Assembly: GCF_001640805.2 (NCBI RefSeq)
Contig: NC_066835.1
Location: 11,370,872-11,434,871, forward strand
DNA length: 64,000 bases
Reading direction: 5' to 3'
DNA from: Lates calcarifer
Lineage: Eukaryota > Chordata > Actinopteri > Centropomidae
Shown: one piece after another, positions 28,301-39,006 of the stretch
How the letters are laid out: every line of letters starts with the position of its first letter
How positions within the stretch are numbered: the stretch's first letter is position 1
Program-made: the position numbers and the translations under genes
Notes under the pieces: model-generated
The model's input: the letters and a program-made list of their open reading frames with translations, nothing else
Databases searched by the model: none
Told to the model about the DNA's origin: nothing

Positions 28301-31300
28301 GAGAGCTAACACACTTTACAGGTGGTTACATGTGAGCTTAAAAATAAATAGCTTTTAAAAGGTGTTTTAAAGGTTTTAAAGGTGTGTCCTCAAGATTTAG
28401 CTACGTGGTCGATTCTGTGGGACTGTCGTGCCAATGCACTCAAATAACAATTGAGCAAGATGTTATTTCCAATAGACCATCAAAGGCAAACAATCAAAGA
28501 CAAACACACCCTGTCCATAGGAACACAGCGGAAACTAAGTTATGATGCGAGGAGCAATCCAGCCTCAACTACAGTAGCAAAGATACTGCAAGCAGAAGAC
28601 AGTGGTGAGTGAAGGTTAATGTATGAGGAGAGAAAACAATCATGTTTAATATTTTCCCTCCAACAATTCAGTGGTGAGCACAATTAGGCTGAGTTTCTGC
28701 AGTTCAGCCATGAGATTACAGTCATGATCTGACTGTCAGCTGAGGTGGAGGAATTCTTTTTCCAACCAAACCATGCAAAAACACACACATACTGTGCATG
28801 CCTGTGATCACATGAGCTACAAGACAAACATGAAAGACGATCTGACTGCTGGAAGTTGACAGAGGGCTTTCTGTGAAATTACTCTGTGTACACATAATGA
28901 AACTTTCAGAGAGAGACTTCACCTCCCAACATTATACCAGGGCACCTTGCTTGGCCAAACAGACGCTGGCCACATGTCCTCATCACATGGCTTTGATGCA
29001 GATGTTTGACTGTGTAATTAAAAAAAAAAAAAAAAAGTAATCCATTCATGAACAAAAAGAGAAGAGGGACAAAGATGTGCTGTCTTTTAAAGTGCACCTC
29101 TGCATTAGAGTGCAGCACATAATAACTACAGTAAAAGAGGAGAGCACCATGTTTACAGAGCTCACTCCCACTCACTTGTGTTTAGTGCATCACAGGTCAG
29201 AGCTCAAACACTTGAAAGGATGCCATGCATGTTGTTATATTTGAATAGGTAGAGTGATTTTTATGGATAAAACCTTCTGTGCAGGTGCTGGAAGCTGCGA
29301 TCATGTTTATTTTGTGTGTGCATATCTACACACAAGGAAAAATCCAAGAAAGCAGATCCCATCGGTGCCTGCCAAGCAGCAGCTTCTCTTGCACTGGAGT
29401 GGTACAGAGAAACTGTTTTTCTCAAGGCCACGCCAGCCTATTTGCGGCGTAATTGCTCACTAATAACGTCAATGGTGGGCAAGCTGTGAAAACAGGTTCT
29501 GAAATAGTTTTGTCTGTGTCAACATGATGAGCGAACTAAATAATGCATGACAGTTGCAGAGTGAAAAGAAATCTGATAAGTGAATTATCCAAACGGTTCA
29601 AGTAAGAAAACAGCACTTTCTGTCTTGAGTGTAATAAAACTACTGGGCTGTGGTTAATAGAAAAGCTGTAAAACTGCTCTATCAGCGCTCACTGAAAAGG
29701 AAAACTCATTTTCTAAACCTAATGTTAGAAGTGACTGAGGAGACTGTGATGTGAAACTCACCTCTAATGACGTGGGGGCCGATCTGTATTTATCTGTAAT
29801 GACAGAACAGAGAGGAGGGTTATTATTTACACCCACAAACACTCTTACTTGTGCAATTATTGGTAACAGTCAATCAACAAGGCAAACACACCCTCTGAAT
29901 TATTTATGTGCATGCACTGTACAGCTATGCAGGACATGTTTAAGTGAATAGACACACACATCACACAGTGTTGCAGAGTATAAAATATTAAACTTCACGT
30001 GCTAACAGCAAGAGTGGAGAGTAATGAAGCCACACAGGAAGAGATAAAAAGCTAGGCTGCTGTATTACAGTGCTACAGATGACTGTAAAACTAGTGAGTG
30101 AATAAATGATTATGTTTTCTCTGCAGTCACTGCACACCGCCTGAGGCAAATTGGGGTGTCAAAACCTGCCACTGGGGGCTGGTTGTGGTAATAAGACTGC
30201 CCATTCATTCGTACAGAGAGAGAGGGGAGAGAGACGTCTAACCATTTGTCTCTCAATTCATAACCACAGGAGACCTCTCTGAAAATGGAAGGTCAAAACA
30301 AAGGAAGCAATACCTCAACCTTGACTCTGACCTTTCAAAAAAATCACTGCATCTGAGGCTGAATGTTGCCTGTTAGGCTTTACAGTACATGGACGGGAAA
30401 TCCAATACTTTCTCTTTCCTGTATTGGACAAAAGATATAACTAATCAACGAGCTTTGACAATCTTATCTCTTGGTCTGATAGTGTTTTTTTGACACACCT
30501 GTCACGAAAGATTTTCACATCGAGTACAAAAAGTACACAGGAGTAATCTTGTTCCCACACAGAAGGATTAAATATAACACTTGGCCTACAGGTTTTATTT
30601 TAACATTTGACAAGTAATCATGAGCAATTATCGATTTGAACAAAGGAGAACTGCCTGCTAGAGGTAGCGTCATGGGGTTAAAGAACAAGCAAAGCGATAG
30701 ATCTGTAGACTTTCACACCAGTCCAGAGTGCAAGATAAGCTCATCCCAAATAAATGACACACTTTGGTCAGATGTGCCATTTCTCTGAATACTAATGTCA
30801 GTGGCATTTCAGTTTAAATTCCATCCACTGACAAAATGATTGAGTCATTTCCAGTTACATGGCACTACTTAGTCATATTCTTTATGCAAAAGTTAAAGAC
30901 ACATTTAAAACAGCTCATTTTATAGTGTGGCTCTATTCTGTACTGGTCACTATAACTTACAGCGAACAGACAGGAAGGGAAAAAAATAAACATTCATCCA
31001 CCAACGCTCATGTGGGAAACACTGAGTCCTCTGTTTGAAGGAGACTTGGTGGCTTGGCCGGGGCCCTTGTTTCTCCTAGGGCAAGTAAATCACAGAGGGC
31101 ATATTTGGAGCAGTGCACAGTGTCACCCTGACTATGCTATTCAAAGAAAAATCAATGTCTGTGTTACTAAAAGGGTTTCAAAGAGAGTTGGATACAGATA
31201 GGTAGACTGTAAATTAGTGTTTTACTCGATTAAAAAAATGGTTAAAGTTTAATCTTTTATCCATCACTGCCCTCAAATCTAATAAACAATTCCAGAGGAG

Positions 31301-34209
31301 GGTGCTCTGTCCTTACTTAAACCCAATAAATGAGATAATTAATCACATTAACTGTATTAATATCATTCCAATTAAAATACTGCAGGCACCAAATTAAAAA
31401 AAAAAAACAGAAAAAATCTCTGTACTGTAGGTATGAATTATTGAAAATGGTAAACAGCTGTCATCTCGATGCAGCATTCAGGCTTGGCCCTTGGCAGCGT
31501 TGAGCAGAGTGAATATATTCACCGCCATGCTCCATGTGAATTGATCTGACTGCAGCAGGAGTGGTGTGTGTATCTTGCATCAATTGAGCCTAAAATAAGC
31601 CTGGACTTGGACTCTGTACTGCTTATTAGTTTGATTCTGTTTGCTGTGCATCACAAAAATAAACACTTCCTTGTTTGCGGATGCTGCTTGACAACTGACT
31701 CTGGCTCTAGACACCATCTTTACACGGGGCTGTGTCAGCCAGAGAGGCTGTGGAGCTCGGAGTCCGTGGTCTGGGTGCTGGCCAAATCATTCCACCTTGT
31801 CATTGACTCATGTGCGGGCCATATGTAGGTTGCGTAAGCATTGATTTTCTGCTGGGGTAATAACCTCTTAAACTAGCCGCTGAGCCACTGGAGACTTAAT
31901 AAGTCTCATGTCTCTCTCATCGCCAGGCCTAATAAGAATCAGGATGGGGCCAAGCTGTCCAAAAATACCTCAGCAACTAGCCAGAGGAGCAGCAAAGGAC
32001 TCTCCCCATAATCTCCAAACTCATCTCCAGTCAGACTTTTAAAGCCTGTGCATCTAATCATCACGTTTGTGCTATTTTTGGGTGTGCCAAGACACCCAGC
32101 AGCACTGACTGAATGTGTTTATACTGGAAGCGTAATACCCACACACAGCAAACATTACTGGTTAGCTTTATACGCTGAGATGAAGGAGAGCTGGACTGAG
32201 GGGGGTCAGCTCAGGAGAGAGATGGAGGGGGGAGAAATAAACAGGGGAGGTGGAGGATAAGAAGAAAGGTGGCTAATGGGTTCCCATGAGAGAGAGAGGG
32301 AGGACAGACGCTCAGTGCCTGAGGCTCTGCTGACAGCCACACCTCCTCCCACACCCAACTTTTTTATCTCTCACATATTAATGGAATGCAGTTAAAGAGC
32401 TACAAGGCCTGGAGACATTATGTTGCTAGAAACTCCTTTGAACAGAGAAAGTGCTTTGGTCTTAGGTCTTTGAAAGCCAGAGCAATGATAGTTTTTCAAG
32501 GGTTTGGTTGCTTCCTACTTGCATCCCAGGTGTAAATCTATTCCTGACAATATTAAAAGGCAGCAGACCAAAGTCAAAAGGACTGGAAATGATATTGTCC
32601 ATTAGCTGCCTATTCCTGTATTTATGTTTTCAGGTAAATAAGGCTTGCAACCGATGATCATTTTCATTGAAAATGTGTAATTTGGTCAATAAAATCAAAT
32701 GTCAGAAATAATAGTAAAAAATAACCATGCTGACATCTTCATATTGCTTGTTTTGTTCAACCAACAGTCCAAAACACAAAAGGTATTCAACTTGATATCA
32801 TAGACAGCTATTTAAAAAAGCACATATTCACATTTGAGGAGCTGGAATCAGTGAAATTTTGGATTTTTTTTAACATAAGAAGTGACTTAACTGATTATTA
32901 AAATTGCTGCTGATTAATCTCCTGTCATTTGACTGACTGATTAATCTATTAATCTAGGTCTGGGTAGAACACAAACCTGAAACAAAGTGGACCTCCAGGA
33001 CCAGAGCTGAGATGAAGTACTGTATGCAGCCTATGTGCATGCTACCTTCCATCCCTATATGTGTATCTGATTATATTTAAGTGTATTTTCCTTGTGTTTA
33101 ACATCTGCTTCAGATGCACACAGCCAGCACCAAACACCTGCTCTGACCTACTGGACCAATGAACCTTATTCTCCCCCACACACACTAATCTGTGCCTTTT
33201 ATTTTAATGCCACCACACAAATTAATGGGGCTGTTAGCAGCGATGTGAGTCATCTGTATTTGGCTTTTTACCAGCTTGTTTCACTGCAGCCTCGACTCTG
33301 GCTATATAACACTGTAGCTCTGCTTCAGGACTGCTCCCATGGTGCTGTGCAGTTTGAATCCATATCACATGGTTCATTGTTTACTGAGGCTAACTGACCG
33401 CTTGTAGAAGCATGATTTCAGTTAAACCCAAAGCAGCCATACTGGACGAGCCCTGCTAACACCCCCCCCCCCAGCTGAATGAAGCTATGATATTAATCAT
33501 GTTTGCAATGTAAATATCAGATTCTGCTGTGGTAACAAACCCTGCCTGTTTCTAGCTGATAATACAGCTTTCATGGGTCTGTATGGTTCCTAGCAGCTAT
33601 GCAGTGATCTATGATGTATTATTAACGACCGCATCGAGCGTCTGTAAACAAATTCACCACATGGCTAGAAGCAGACAGCCACAACAATATGGCCTCTTTG
33701 TAAGGATGCTCCACTTGGCCTGTGAGTGATGCGAAGGGAAAAATGCTTCATTTGTTGGCCGCTTGTTGAGACAGCAGCGGTCTTTGTCGTTTAGCTGCGC
33801 AGTTACTCGAAGCAAAGAGTAAAATCCCGGCATTACCTGGCCACCTGGGCCCGGTTCGTTTACCTGTGCTGCCTTCAAAGCGCAGTTTGACAGTCCCGTC
33901 TCTCCCGATGCTCACATCCCCGGGTCCCTCGATCCTCTTCGGATACTCGACAGCGGAGGCACCGGCGGACTTGGAGCTTTTCCTCCGGCGTCTCTGCGCT
34001 AAAGTCCGACAGCACTGATAGCACACAGCCCACGCCTGCTCCTCGTTTATCGGCTGGCTGTACAGAGTCAGGATTTCTTCCAAGGAGATCTCCTCGGCTC
34101 CGTCGCCGCAGTCCATGTTCACATCCCCGACGTTCAAATCCGCGGCGAAATCCCGGAGAATTGTCGGCGAAGTCAGCATCCCGTCGTCGGTCCCCGGTCG
34201 TTTGGCCAT
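6301..34209 (-). CDS. spire1: spire1: spire-type actin nucleation factor, 17 located coding exons
   Basis: Spire nucleates actin filaments with tandem WH2 domains, pairs with formins through its KIND domain, binds myosin V and attaches to vesicle membranes. Located exons run 34209-33864, 19136-18849, 16751-16625, 14212-14138, 14028-13864, 13645-13559, 13074-12945, 12057-12016, 11148-11101, 10869-10715, 10380-10299, 10205-10063, 7396-7259, 7171-7101, 7006-6979, 6840-6677 and 6568-6301. All have GT-AG borders, and phases agree except at the first junction (phase 1 into phase 0), so one small exon is missing from the model. The order KIND, four WH2, myosin-V-binding motif, SPIR box, FYVE-like zinc finger is the full spire layout. 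The C-terminus, with [18 protein letters not shown] (here [11 protein letters not shown]) and SERTI near the end, matches SPIRE1 rather than SPIRE2. The model gives roughly 785 residues plus the missing piece. Exon 16751-16625 carries one extra base. Confidence 0.93.
8379..8408 (-). CDS. spire1: Candidate 30-base spire1 microexon
   Basis: A reverse-strand acceptor (CTGCTGGTCAG) precedes 30 bases reading [10 protein letters not shown] in phase 0, followed by a GTATGT donor. It is in the same phase-0 intron as the 24-base candidate. Including both would add 18 residues between the serine-rich linker and the SPIR box. The acceptor is weaker than that of the 24-base element. Confidence 0.4.
8909..8932 (-). 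CDS. spire1: Candidate 24-base spire1 microexon
   Basis: On the reverse strand a strong pyrimidine-rich acceptor (TTCTGTTTTG... TGCTGCAG) is followed by 24 bases reading LMADPSAK in phase 0 and then a GTAACT donor. It lies in the intron between the exons ending at 10063 and starting at 7396, a phase-0 junction, so inclusion keeps the frame. Nothing else in that intron except the element at 8379-8408 looks like this. It is an inference from splice signals; no homologous peptide is known to me. Confidence 0.4.
9976..10014. repeat. ATTC-type tetranucleotide repeat
   Basis: TTCAT and TTTC units in the spire1 intron, about 50 bases beyond the donor of exon 10205-10063. Its pyrimidine-rich or purine-rich strand could affect splicing, but this is only a possibility. 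Confidence 0.85.
10063..10380 (-). CDS. spire1: spire1 linker exons, serine- and proline-rich
   Basis: Exon 10380-10299 encodes [20 protein letters not shown] and IIGKK. Exon 10205-10063 encodes [18 protein letters not shown], then [16 protein letters not shown] and [10 protein letters not shown]. The RRHSIEKE and PPSRQ segments are conserved between fish and mammal SPIRE1, and RRHS is a basophilic-kinase type site. The last exon ends in phase 0 at a GTACGA donor and joins directly to the SPIR-box exon at 7396, or through the optional microexons described separately. An ATTC repeat (9976-10014) sits in the intron about 50 bases after this donor. Confidence 0.9.
10715..11148 (-). CDS. spire1: spire1 linker exons including the myosin-V tail-binding motif
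   Basis: Exon 11148-11101 (48 bases, phase 1 in and out) encodes [15 protein letters not shown], matching the VTTPE-containing linker of mammalian SPIRE1. Exon 10869-10715 encodes [16 protein letters not shown], then a serine- and glycine-rich linker, then [18 protein letters not shown] near its end. The latter is the conserved spire segment that docks on the globular tail of myosin V. Both have good GT-AG borders. Confidence 0.88.
11324..11352. repeat. Short 10-base minisatellite
   Basis: Nearly three copies of TGAAGGGAAG in the spire1 intron above exon 11148-11101. Confidence 0.85.
12016..12057 (-). CDS. spire1: spire1 42-base in-frame cassette exon
   Basis: This short exon, phase 1 at both ends, is flanked by acceptor CTGTCAG and donor GTAAAG and encodes [13 protein letters not shown]. 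The same RPLSMSxSFD motif is known in vertebrate spire proteins just after the WH2 cluster, where it is present in some isoforms only. Because its length is a multiple of three it can be skipped without changing the frame. Confidence 0.75.
12945..14212 (-). CDS. spire1: spire1 WH2-domain exons (four consecutive exons)
   Basis: Exons 14212-14138, 14028-13864, 13645-13559 and 13074-12945 encode the actin-binding core. The first continues WH2-A (NLRRMEGE) and ends LNELQNADW. The second has [20 protein letters not shown] and WH2-[21 protein letters not shown]. The third has [20 protein letters not shown], the WH2-C motif. The fourth has [20 protein letters not shown] followed by [15 protein letters not shown]2-D. 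Each WH2 motif binds one actin monomer, so four in a row line up a short filament seed. Phases are 0,0,0,0,1 through the series and no frame breaks were seen. Confidence 0.94.
16625..16751 (-). CDS. spire1: spire1 exon: end of KIND and first WH2 helix, with one inserted base
   Basis: The exon reads [20 protein letters not shown], then RALYA in one frame and [17 protein letters not shown] in the next. Removing the extra base at about 16676 (plus-strand A in TCTCAGGC) joins the two and gives exactly 42 codons with phase 0 at both ends, fitting both neighbours. As written, the frame meets TGA immediately after the GCC codon. [12 protein letters not shown] belongs to the first WH2 domain. The exon is otherwise conserved, so a consensus error is the simplest explanation. 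Confidence 0.85.
17040..17520 (+). repeat. Diverged teleost interspersed repeat, copy 1
   Basis: Contains phrases that recur in the copy at 27490-28200, such as TTTAGCAGGTATAATGT near 17136 and GATCACCAAAGT near 17431, together with AATAGTTGTTGAGATATCTC near 17489. I recognise this wording as a dispersed repeat common in fish genomes. It lies in a spire1 intron. No coding capacity was seen. Confidence 0.6.
18849..19136 (-). CDS. spire1: spire1 exon: C-lobe of the KIND domain with acidic and poly-threonine linker
   Basis: The 96-codon exon, phase 0 at both ends, starts [20 protein letters not shown] and continues through [15 protein letters not shown], a core KIND segment. Then comes [12 protein letters not shown], a run of glutamates, seven consecutive threonines encoded by ACC repeats (reverse complement of GGT repeats at 18891-18913), and finally VRGYRDIIM. 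The acceptor is a CTCCACAG and the donor GTAGGT. The poly-Thr and long acidic run are longer than in mammalian SPIRE1 and look like repeat-driven expansion in a flexible loop. Confidence 0.93.
25288..25339. repeat. Compound AT/AC microsatellite
   Basis: An uninterrupted AT run (25288-25320) followed by an AC run (25323-25339), inside the large spire1 intron. Confidence 0.95.
26316..26337. repeat. AC microsatellite
   Basis: Eleven AC/CA dinucleotides in the large spire1 intron. Confidence 0.95.
27490..28200 (+). repeat. Diverged teleost interspersed repeat, copy 2, interrupted by another repeat
   Basis: The left part (27490-27597) has TTTAGCAGGTATAATGTG and GCTAAATGCTAAC; the right part (27870-28200) has two related blocks containing CACTAGATGAAAA and ACAATTCACC/AGGATTCATCC. 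It shares wording with 17040-17520. A different repeat in opposite orientation (about 27598-27866) sits inside it, so it was inserted later. Confidence 0.55.
27598..27866 (-). repeat. Interspersed repeat related to those at 32636 and 37884, reversed
   Basis: Reverse complement contains AAAATGTCAGAAAATTGGGA and ends in the sequence AGTGATCACT/TTGTCGACTGAC region typical of the family. Copies at 32636-32956 and 37884-38128 run in the plus direction. All three are diverged and none encodes a protein. Confidence 0.5.
32636..32956 (+). repeat. Interspersed repeat, teleost type
   Basis: Has GATGATCATTTTCATT, TTGGTCAATAAAATCAAATG, AACAGTCCAAAACACAAAAG and CACATTTGAGGAGCTGGAAT, in that order, and ends with alternating GATTAATC motifs. 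This string of motifs is a dispersed repeat I have seen widely in teleost sequence. It lies in the large spire1 intron. Confidence 0.65.
33864..34209 (-). CDS. spire1: spire1 first coding exon: N-lobe of the KIND domain
   Basis: The start ATG is at 34209-34207 ([10 protein letters not shown]); a GTG six bases upstream in frame is not needed. Residues 1-40 are acidic and not conserved. Residues 41-70 contain [10 protein letters not shown] and [17 protein letters not shown], the signature of the spire KIND domain that contacts formin tails. A basic run (RRRRK, about residues 73-77) follows, then an [11 protein letters not shown] strand. The donor GTAAAC follows base 33864 and leaves phase 1. 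Upstream (about 34250-34450) is GC-rich and probably holds the 5' UTR and promoter. Confidence 0.92.
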
Positions 34210-34449
34210 CCTCACACCATTATAACCACCTAACTTGGAAGAAATAAAACCAAAGGGAACTGGTGTTGTAGTGTGCTAGAGTCACACAGGTACATAGAGT
34301 CAGTCGTTACTCTCCGTCTCTCTCAGCTGTTATCTCTCCAGTGAACGAAGAACACCAACGGTTCAGACTGAGCGACAGCCGGCTGCCACTCCGCGTGGTC
34401 CCAGTGCCCGCCGGTTAGCTTGTTTATGGTCGTCAGCTTGAAGTCAAAG

Positions 34450-35474
34450 AGGAAATGGAGTTTTTTTTTATGTTAAAGAGCTTCCGCCATCAGGTGTGTG
34501 GTCCGAAGTCCATCATAAAATCAAAACATACTCTAGAGAACCTGTTGTTGTTGTTTCTTTAGTTTTTTTTTTTTTTTTTAACTTCTGAACATCTGAGGAC
34601 ATGCTGGGATTTTTTTTTTAGCAATTCCAATCATCACAGTTTCGTTTCTACTCTTTAATTGAAATAATAAATGTCATTTTAGGACCCTTAAGGACTGGGT
34701 TTTGATTTTGTCCCCACGTAACTGTACCAGATTAAATGTTTGTGAAGCCATGTTGACAATAAGCCTGATTAATTTCTCTGTTTCAGACATCAGTTGTCAG
34801 ATTGTATGTTAAGTTACATTAGTTGTCAGCTATTTCCAGTTTGTAATGTTTGAATTAAAGTTTTATCCATGTTCAGTGGGAGCATACACCTGATATATAC
34901 ACATATTGTCCCTCAAGTTAAAAAGTGAATTTTATTGATTTAAATAGCTAATAATGTGGAAAGTAACTAAGTACTATTCCTCTATATAGTATAAGGTACA
35001 ATAAGGTATATATTGTTTATAGCATTTCGATGAAAATTCTCTAATTTCATTCAATTGTTTTAAGTCTTACTTATTTCATTCAAATAACTCTATCTGCTTT
35101 CTTACCTCTTAGTCTGTCTCTTGTGCTGCTGTAATGATCAGTAGTCTTATTTTATCTTCTGCTTTCCAGATGTTGATTCTTTACAAAAAAAAAAACAACT
35201 ACTTTTATACTTTTGAAACTTTACCTGTTCATACATATACTTTTACTTAAGGGAAGTTTTAGATACAGGCCTGTTTCTATAGTAATTGAGAATATTATTA
35301 CTGCAATATTATTACATTCACAAATAAAGGATCTTTACACTTCCTTCACTATTATTTTAATAAGTTGTGATGATCACTTTGGGATAATTACAACAGCACA
35401 AGTGAGCAGCTTCTGTCACTTTTCAGCTTCATACATTTTCTTTACCAGCGCTCCACCTCCTGACTATGCTGTTC

Positions 35475-35530
<56 letters not shown>

Positions 35531-36238
35531 CAGCCAGAGCTTACAAACTAATGGCTGCTGTATAATGGCATTTGAGTCTAATATTACTATATTACTAATT
35601 ACTAATATTTCACAAGCAACAATAGTAATGAAATTATTAGGTAATGACTAATATTTACAACAGTAATATGGTGATGTATTTTTACTTTAATGGAAAAAAT
35701 AGGGTCATTTTTGCCATTCCTTGTCAGTCTATCTACATACTATATTTTCACTAGTCTATTGATTCAGGCTATTTAACTCTGCTGTAGCCTTTGCCTCTAA
35801 CTAATGCAAAGATCACTTTTTTGTGGATTTCACAACTTAAGAAGCTGACAACAAATTTTAACACAAAGAAGGAAAAACGAGGTAGGTCGTGTTTGTTGAA
35901 TTTTAAAGTTGGCCTGTACACATTTCATCATTATCATCTCAGTGAATCATCAAAAACTCTTGCCAAACACTCATCACAAACACTCATCACAAACATCAAA
36001 TATTAGATCAGACTGACAAGACACAACCAACAGATTGACTTTGAATTACTCTCTGGCACAGCTGAACTGAACATCATCTATTAAATCAATAGTTTTCTTT
36101 AAGTGGTTGTTGTTGTCAGAGGGAATCCTCCTGGGCGTCTTCAATTAGCAAGACCCCAGCTGGCCAACAGTGCCATCTGCTGGCTCTAAATACCATTATC
36201 CTGATGATGTACTTTTTGGTGCATGATATGCAAAATGC
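34450..36238. other. Spacer between spire1 5' end and baalc 3' end
   Basis: AT-rich sequence with a long T run near 34565 and the AT microsatellite. A reverse-strand AATAAA at 36239-36244 (plus TTTATT) is a likely baalc poly(A) signal and marks the right border. No exon was seen. Confidence 0.55.
35478..35527. repeat. AT microsatellite
   Basis: Fifty bases of uninterrupted AT dinucleotides in the spacer between the spire1 promoter and the baalc 3' end. The two open frames that cross it (Ile-Tyr repeats) are products of the repeat. Confidence 0.97.
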
Positions 36239-37099
36239 TTTATTTCAAACAGCTTATTTTTGATTACGTGTGGGCAGAATCAATTTGTGATTGATTTATA
36301 CATGCAGATCAGAGTAAGCTACACAAATGACACATTGTTACAATACACTGTGCTAAATAATATAGTGTTAAATAATACAGCATAAAAGAAGATGTAAGAG
36401 AACTGGAAAACACAATACCGAACCAAGTTAAAAAATAAACTCTCAAGGAGAAGTTCAAATCTAAATGAACTGTAGGCACATGCGGGTGTGTTTGTTTCTT
36501 TATCTTGCAAAGGCTGGAAAAGACAGTGTGCAGCCTTCAAGCTTCAAACCTCCAAATCGCAGCATCTGAACAGCACTTCAGGTTCTTCTAAATGAAAATC
36601 ATTTACAGCATCATCATCATCATCAGTTCCCACGCTATTGTTTTTCATTCACGACAAAAGGAATACACTTGCACAAAGAACTGAAGCAAATTCTTTTAGG
36701 AAGGCCCCCCACAAAGAAAACATTTGATGTGCAGATTGTGATTATCATGTGCATATGAGATGGTCTGTTCTCATTTTTCTTAAAATCAGCTCAACACAGT
36801 GACACGTTCGCTGACCGGCTGCACCATAAGCATGGCAGGAAAGCACGGTGGAGAGTATGTTTGCGGCCTACTCTCTGCTTCACACATGCATTTTGCAATG
36901 GCACGACAAAGATGCAGCATCCCCCGGGGTCTTTGGATGGAGACGTATGCAGGTGCTTATGTTGTAAATCGCTGAGATCAACAGGCAAGATCTTGCAAAG
37001 TCGCCGACAAACATCATCCGCTCACTTCTGTAAATTGACGTCCCATCTTCAGCCTCACAGCTCCGGCCATCTTCCTCTCCGCGGCGTCTCAGCTTTTCT

Positions 37100-38960
37100 T
37101 CATCTTTCATCACACGCGTTGCCAGGTTCAGCGTCTCCACTGCTGTTGATGCTGACGGACTGCCCATCCTTAGACAGAGCATTGGCCTCCTTTGATGCCC
37201 TCCTTTTGGAGTCACGAGTGGATTGCTGTGAAAAGATTTTGAAGGTCACGTCATTTAAATGTCACTACACTGGACAGAGAGTGAGTGGGCGAAGACAGCG
37301 AAGACAGCCAACTGAGACCTGAGTCACTGAAGCACTGCCTGTAAAGTGGAAGGTTAAATAAATAAAACACAACAATCTTTGTTTCTTTGTTTCTGTAAAT
37401 GTAATCTGTCAGGTCAGAGGAATCGATTTGTCAGATGTTTTTGAATTGTTAAATGAGTTTTGTAAAGGACAAAAAAAAAACACCCATAACTTAATCATCA
37501 ATAGCAGACACAAAACTGAATGTTAGACGTGTTGAATTAGCATCCATACAGTTATTGTCGGTCTGAGTCTTTCTACCTCCTGTATATTAGTGTTAAAACC
37601 TATAAGCAGACAGCAAAGTCTGCGCTCTGCACTCAGTTTCTTTTGTGCAGTTAGCTCTCCAGATAAAAGATAAGACAAACAGATGGTTGGGAGAAAATGT
37701 GATGGTTGGCTGTGTTCCTAAGAGTCCAGAATATTTTTATACAAAGTACTATTTTCAGTTTGTACTTACAGCTACACAAGTATGACATTCAAAAGATAAA
37801 ATAAGGATATTTAGGACTATTATTACACTGGATATAGTGTATCGTGTACACACTATACATCAGTTTACGTACATCAAACCACAATAAGGCCTGCAATTAA
37901 TGATTATATTTATTATTAGTCATTTTGTCTATAAAAAAGTGGAAAACTCCCATTACAATTACATTACATTACAATTCAGGTGGTTCCTCTTCAAATGTCT
38001 TATCTGACCATTAGTCCAAAACTCAAAGTTATAAATTTTACTATTATATATTCCATATGAGAAGCTGATTTTTTAAAATGACTGCAACTCAACTGTTGAT
38101 CAACTAATTGATCAATGGGATAACCATTTCAGGTCTACACACACACACACACACACACACACATCTCTATAAACTCATTCTGCAGAGTTGAGGACAGAGA
38201 TAGAATTAAATCTTCATGTTTTCAGTTCACACTGTGTAAATATATTAAAAGCTGGAGTCAGATTCCTCATAAAGTTGACTCTGATTCTGAACCAACCCAG
38301 CAGAAGCACTTTCTAAGGCTGAAGTAATGTAAGAGAACAAGTACATAATGTCATACCGCTGGGTCTCACACCCTGTACTGCAGAGGATGTTGCTGTCCGT
38401 TTTTAACAGTCCAGTGATACCTACATCACTCAAGGAGCGTCTGGGTCTCCTCTGGTGGTTGGAGCAGTTGGTGGTGAGGGCCTGCTTCCCACACTGGGTG
38501 CCTGTGTTCACCATCCTCTTCTCTCTTAGACTGGCCTCCAGAGCTTTACCTTTGGACAGTTAACAGTTAAGGACTTAGAAACACAATCAGGTTCTTGTCG
38601 TGGCTTCATTCAACATTAAGACAACAATAGAGATGGTATGAAACTGCTGCCTCAGGGAGTTGACAGCTGGGTAGTTGTGTTTTGAATGGTTCATTTAGCG
38701 TTGCTGTGGAGCTTATCTGCAGTGGTTTATCATATTTGAGACCAGCAAAGGTTGCATTTTGAGTGTCAGGTGGCCTGTGGTACATGCAGTGTGGGATTTC
38801 CAGTTAAAAAAAAGAAAAGACGGTGGATCTTACTGTTCGCTACTGGCAGAGGGGTTTCTACGTCCGTGTTGGTGAGCCACGTCGATTCCGTTTCCCTGGT
38901 CCAGCTTTCATGATACCTCGGCTCGATGATCGCGTCCGCCCGACTCCCTCCACAACCCAT
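37100..38960 (-). CDS. baalc: baalc-like gene, three coding exons
   Basis: BAALC is a small, N-terminally lipid-modified protein of brain and haematopoietic progenitors that associates with membranes. Exon 38960-38834 starts MGCGGSRADAIIEPRYHESW and continues TRETESTWLTNTD, nearly identical to the mammalian N-terminus; Gly2 and Cys3 are the expected myristoylation and palmitoylation sites. Exon 38549-38357 joins in phase and reads SKALEASLREKRMVNTGTQC, then GKQALTTN and a less conserved tail ending GCETQ. The third exon starts after a CAG at 37226-37228; in one frame it reads STRDSKRRASKE, resembling the KRDAKRMPAKE segment of mammalian BAALC, then stops at 37102-37100. The most likely splice phase selects a different frame, so the C-terminus is uncertain. 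The 5' side is rich in AC and CTG repeats. Confidence 0.8.
37884..38128 (+). repeat. Interspersed repeat, teleost type, degraded
   Basis: Same family as 32636-32956: CTGCAATTAATGATTATA, CATTTTGTCTATAAAA, ATTAGTCCAAAACTCAAAG and GAGAAGCTGATTTTT occur in the same order. It lies in the baalc second intron and is followed directly by an AC microsatellite (38137-38163). Confidence 0.6.
38137..38163. repeat. AC microsatellite
   Basis: Perfect AC run in the baalc second intron, next to a degraded interspersed repeat. Confidence 0.95.
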
Positions 38961-39006
38961 CGGGAAAATCATCCACGGCAGGTGTAGCTGCAGCTGACAC
39001 GGACAA

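Larger units (their letters stand above)
19137..33863 (-). other. 14.7-kb first coding intron of spire1
   Basis: This interval separates the two halves of the KIND domain. Spire proteins normally have about a dozen residues here, including a GYSQC-like segment, between the two exons found, and phase also demands a small exon of length 2 modulo 3. I did not find it by eye. The intron holds AT and AC microsatellites (25288-25339, 26316-26337), a pyrimidine tract at 19758-19786 and copies of diverged interspersed repeats at 27490-28200 and 32636-32956. Nothing else in it looks like an exon. Confidence 0.6.

Noticed and set aside
36880..37215. 111-codon reverse-strand open frame as an independent gene
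   Set aside because: It overlaps the third baalc exon; I treat it as a possible alternative baalc C-terminus, not a separate gene.
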